Source: Oscillospiraceae bacterium (lineage in GTDB: Bacteria; Bacillota; Clostridia; Oscillospirales; CAG-272). From it: a stretch of DNA of 5,598 nt. Location of the stretch: NCBI GenBank assembly GCA_009788105.1, contig WQSD01000098.1:1-5598 (forward strand), in the 5' to 3' direction. Below the pieces are notes generated by a model, which was not told where the DNA came from, searched no databases, and worked only from the letters and a program-made list of their open reading frames with translations. A program made the translations under genes and the position numbers. Of the stretch, positions 4,111-5,598 are shown one piece after another (positions within the stretch are counted from its first letter, which is position 1; each line of letters opens with the position of its first letter).

Positions 4111-5598
4111 CTATGTTTGAATTTCTTCTCGCAAAGGCAATAATTCGCTCTCTATCACCCCACGCCAATACTCCGCAATGGTTGTTTGTCGGGTGCGATA
4201 TTTCTTCTGGAAAACTGCCTCAAACTCGTCTTTGCCGAGTCCGGAAGCCTCTACAATAATGCTGATATAGGGCAGGGGTTTGTCCGGCTGATATTCGTTT
4301 ATGCTGGTTTCCAAACTAACCGCAGGCACTTTCAGCTGGTCTGCAACCATGCCGATGATTCGGGAAATTTCCTTTTTGAAATAATCTTGCCAATCTCCGT
4401 TCAACCGCCCTGCCTCAATATCCGCAAGAATATTTGCGTAAACAGCTTGAACAATTGGGGATTTGCCGTGAATCTCTTTATCAATTTTCCACCGCAGTTC
4501 AGTTTTTTCGCTGACTGATGTGCTTTTGCGAAGTTCGCCGAGCAGCTTGTTAATATAAAAGCTGTCGATTTTCTCTTCATACACGGCACGATTAGTGGAA
4601 GTGAACTCGATTTCGGCAAGTAACTCCTCTGGAGGATTGGTGGGCAAATCTTCCTCGATTTCCCCTTTCAGGTTTTCTGCCCGCCCCTTTTCTGCTGGGA
4701 TTTGTTCGATAATAGGTAAAAGTACTGCCTGTTCACCCTCTTCGGCGAAATCCTCGTAGCTTCGTAAGGCTGAATAAAGTTTTTCTAGCTTCTGAAACGC
4801 CTTGACTTGTGCCACTTTTTTCTTGATGTTTTGCGGGTCTTCTGCAAGGTCAGCTTTTGCCATCAAAAGGGCCTGATGTGCGGCGATAAAGTCATCTTTC
4901 ACCGCCGTATACTCACGAGGAACAAGGGCGGTCCAATTTTGGTCTTCGTTGGAGAACAATTTTATTGCCTCTTCAATGTTTTTTCGCATTGTAGCAGGCT
5001 TGCGGAAGGTGACAATCATACCCGCCTCTTTCCCCTCATGCAGTCTGTTTGTCCGAGAAAATGCTTGCAGCAGCTTTTGATATTTAAGCTCACGGTCGAC
5101 ATATAAAGTCTGAATCGTGGGAGCGTCGAAACCCGTCAAAAGCCTGTCAACAACAATAACAAAATCCAGCCACTGCCCATCTTTTTGATAGTGCGCCTCT
5201 TTCCGTGCAAGGCGTTTGTTGATGTTGTCGTTGTAGTTATCAATGGTAGCATTTGTGCCGAAAACGGCATTGTAATCGTCAATAATTGCAGTCATTTCAG
5301 CCACCGAGGCGTTCATCCCCTCTTGGCTTTCGTCCAGTGAATATGTAATTGCCACACGAGGAAAATCAGGGTCGCGCAATGGGTTGCGCTCATCAATTTT
5401 GCCATTTAGAAGCTCGCCCGCCCGCTTTAGCTCTTGCAACTTATGATAAATTCTTTTCGCTTGTGCGATAGAGTGGGTTGTCAAAATCGCACTCATAGTC
5501 GGCATTCCGTTGACAACTTTGAATTTGTTTTTGACATTAAAGTGCTTGAAAATCTTTTTCAACATAGCGGTGATGTATTCATCACTCTCGAAAATCTC
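4111..5598 (-). CDS. hsdR: Type I R-M restriction/translocase subunit HsdR, C-terminal part
   Basis: HsdR is the ATP-dependent translocase and endonuclease of type I enzymes. 495 residues are visible; the frame is open to the right edge (EIFESDEYITA before the first internal Met at 5565), so the Met at 5565 is not the true start and the N-terminal half (nuclease domain, Walker A, DExH) lies outside. Seen here are the second RecA-like helicase domain: SAILTTHSIAQAKRIY (visible residues 36-51), motif V region VVDRLLTGFDAPT (about 149-161) and motif VI QAFSRTNR (178-185). A helical C-terminal region follows, with segments such as YINKLLGELRKS and the IISRIIGM-like end that contact the methylase in this family. 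The stop is TAG at 4113-4111, followed directly by a terminator. No frameshift or internal stop is seen in the visible part. Confidence 0.96.
   Translation of the reverse strand, partial: EIFESDEYITAMLKKIFKHFNVKNKFKVVNGMPTMSAILTTHSIAQAKRIYHKLQELKRAGELLNGKIDERNPLRDPDFPRVAITYSLDESQEGMNASVAEMTAIIDDYNAVFGTNATIDNYNDNINKRLARKEAHYQKDGQWLDFVIVVDRLLTGFDAPTIQTLYVDRELKYQKLLQAFSRTNRLHEGKEAGMIVTFRKPATMRKNIEEAIKLFSNEDQNWTALVPREYTAVKDDFIAAHQALLMAKADLAEDPQNIKKKVAQVKAFQKLEKLYSALRSYEDFAEEGEQAVLLPIIEQIPAEKGRAENLKGEIEEDLPTNPPEELLAEIEFTSTNRAVYEEKIDSFYINKLLGELRKSTSVSEKTELRWKIDKEIHGKSPIVQAVYANILADIEAGRLNGDWQDYFKKEISRIIGMVADQLKVPAVSLETSINEYQPDKPLPYISIIVEASGLGKDEFEAVFQKKYRTRQTTIAEYWRGVIESELLPLREEIQT

Noticed and set aside
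4401..4619. 72-codon minus-strand frame within hsdR
   Set aside because: Out-of-frame shadow inside the conserved hsdR coding region.
1..5598. BREX, DISARM or other methylase-based defence system
   Set aside because: The methylase, S and R subunits are those of a type I R-M enzyme; no PglX, PglZ, BrxL or DrmA-like gene is seen.

Overview
The window is a chromosomal or accessory type I restriction-modification (R-M) locus. Every convincing gene is on the minus strand. In transcription order, right to left, they are: the 3' part of hsdR (5598 to 4111), a specificity gene hsdS split by one in-frame amber codon (3970 to 2750), hsdM (2738 to 1155), a RhuM-family gene (1158 to 118), and the first 42 codons of a second hsdS (128 to 1, running off the left edge). 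I see no RNA genes, CRISPR arrays, transposases or integrases.

The host cannot be named from this sequence. Strong purine-rich ribosome binding sites, a near-consensus sigma-70/A-type promoter, moderate overall G+C and HsdS proteins with MFPQ and WExRKLGEV signatures suggest a bacterium of the Bacillota (including Negativicutes) or a similar bacterium. Some Gram-negative groups carry comparable HsdS proteins, so this is tentative.

There are two transcription blocks. hsdR ends at a TAG stop four bases before a perfect 13-bp inverted repeat with A/T-tract ends, which is a convincing terminator. About 30 bp further on is a promoter, TTGACT-17 bp-TACAAT, that would drive hsdS1-hsdM-rhuM-hsdS2. 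This promoter overlaps the far-upstream possible start of hsdS1 (4033), so the real start is most likely the ATG at 3970, behind AAGGAG. hsdS1 and hsdM are 11 nt apart, hsdM and rhuM overlap by 4 nt (GTGA), and rhuM and hsdS2 overlap by 11 nt. Translation is therefore probably coupled along the block.

How the parts should work: HsdM is the adenine-N6 methyltransferase, HsdS chooses the DNA target, and HsdR is the ATP-driven translocase/nuclease. RhuM is of unknown function, is often seen inside type I loci, and here has a plausible N-terminal helix-turn-helix. The first HsdS is interrupted exactly between its two target-recognition halves by what looks like a single TTG-to-TAG change. The second HsdS, coupled to hsdM through rhuM, may now be the working partner, or the split gene may still give half-subunits. 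Apart from this mutation, the internal direct repeats and the double hsdS arrangement, the system is a recognisable one, and I do not see evidence for an entirely new system.
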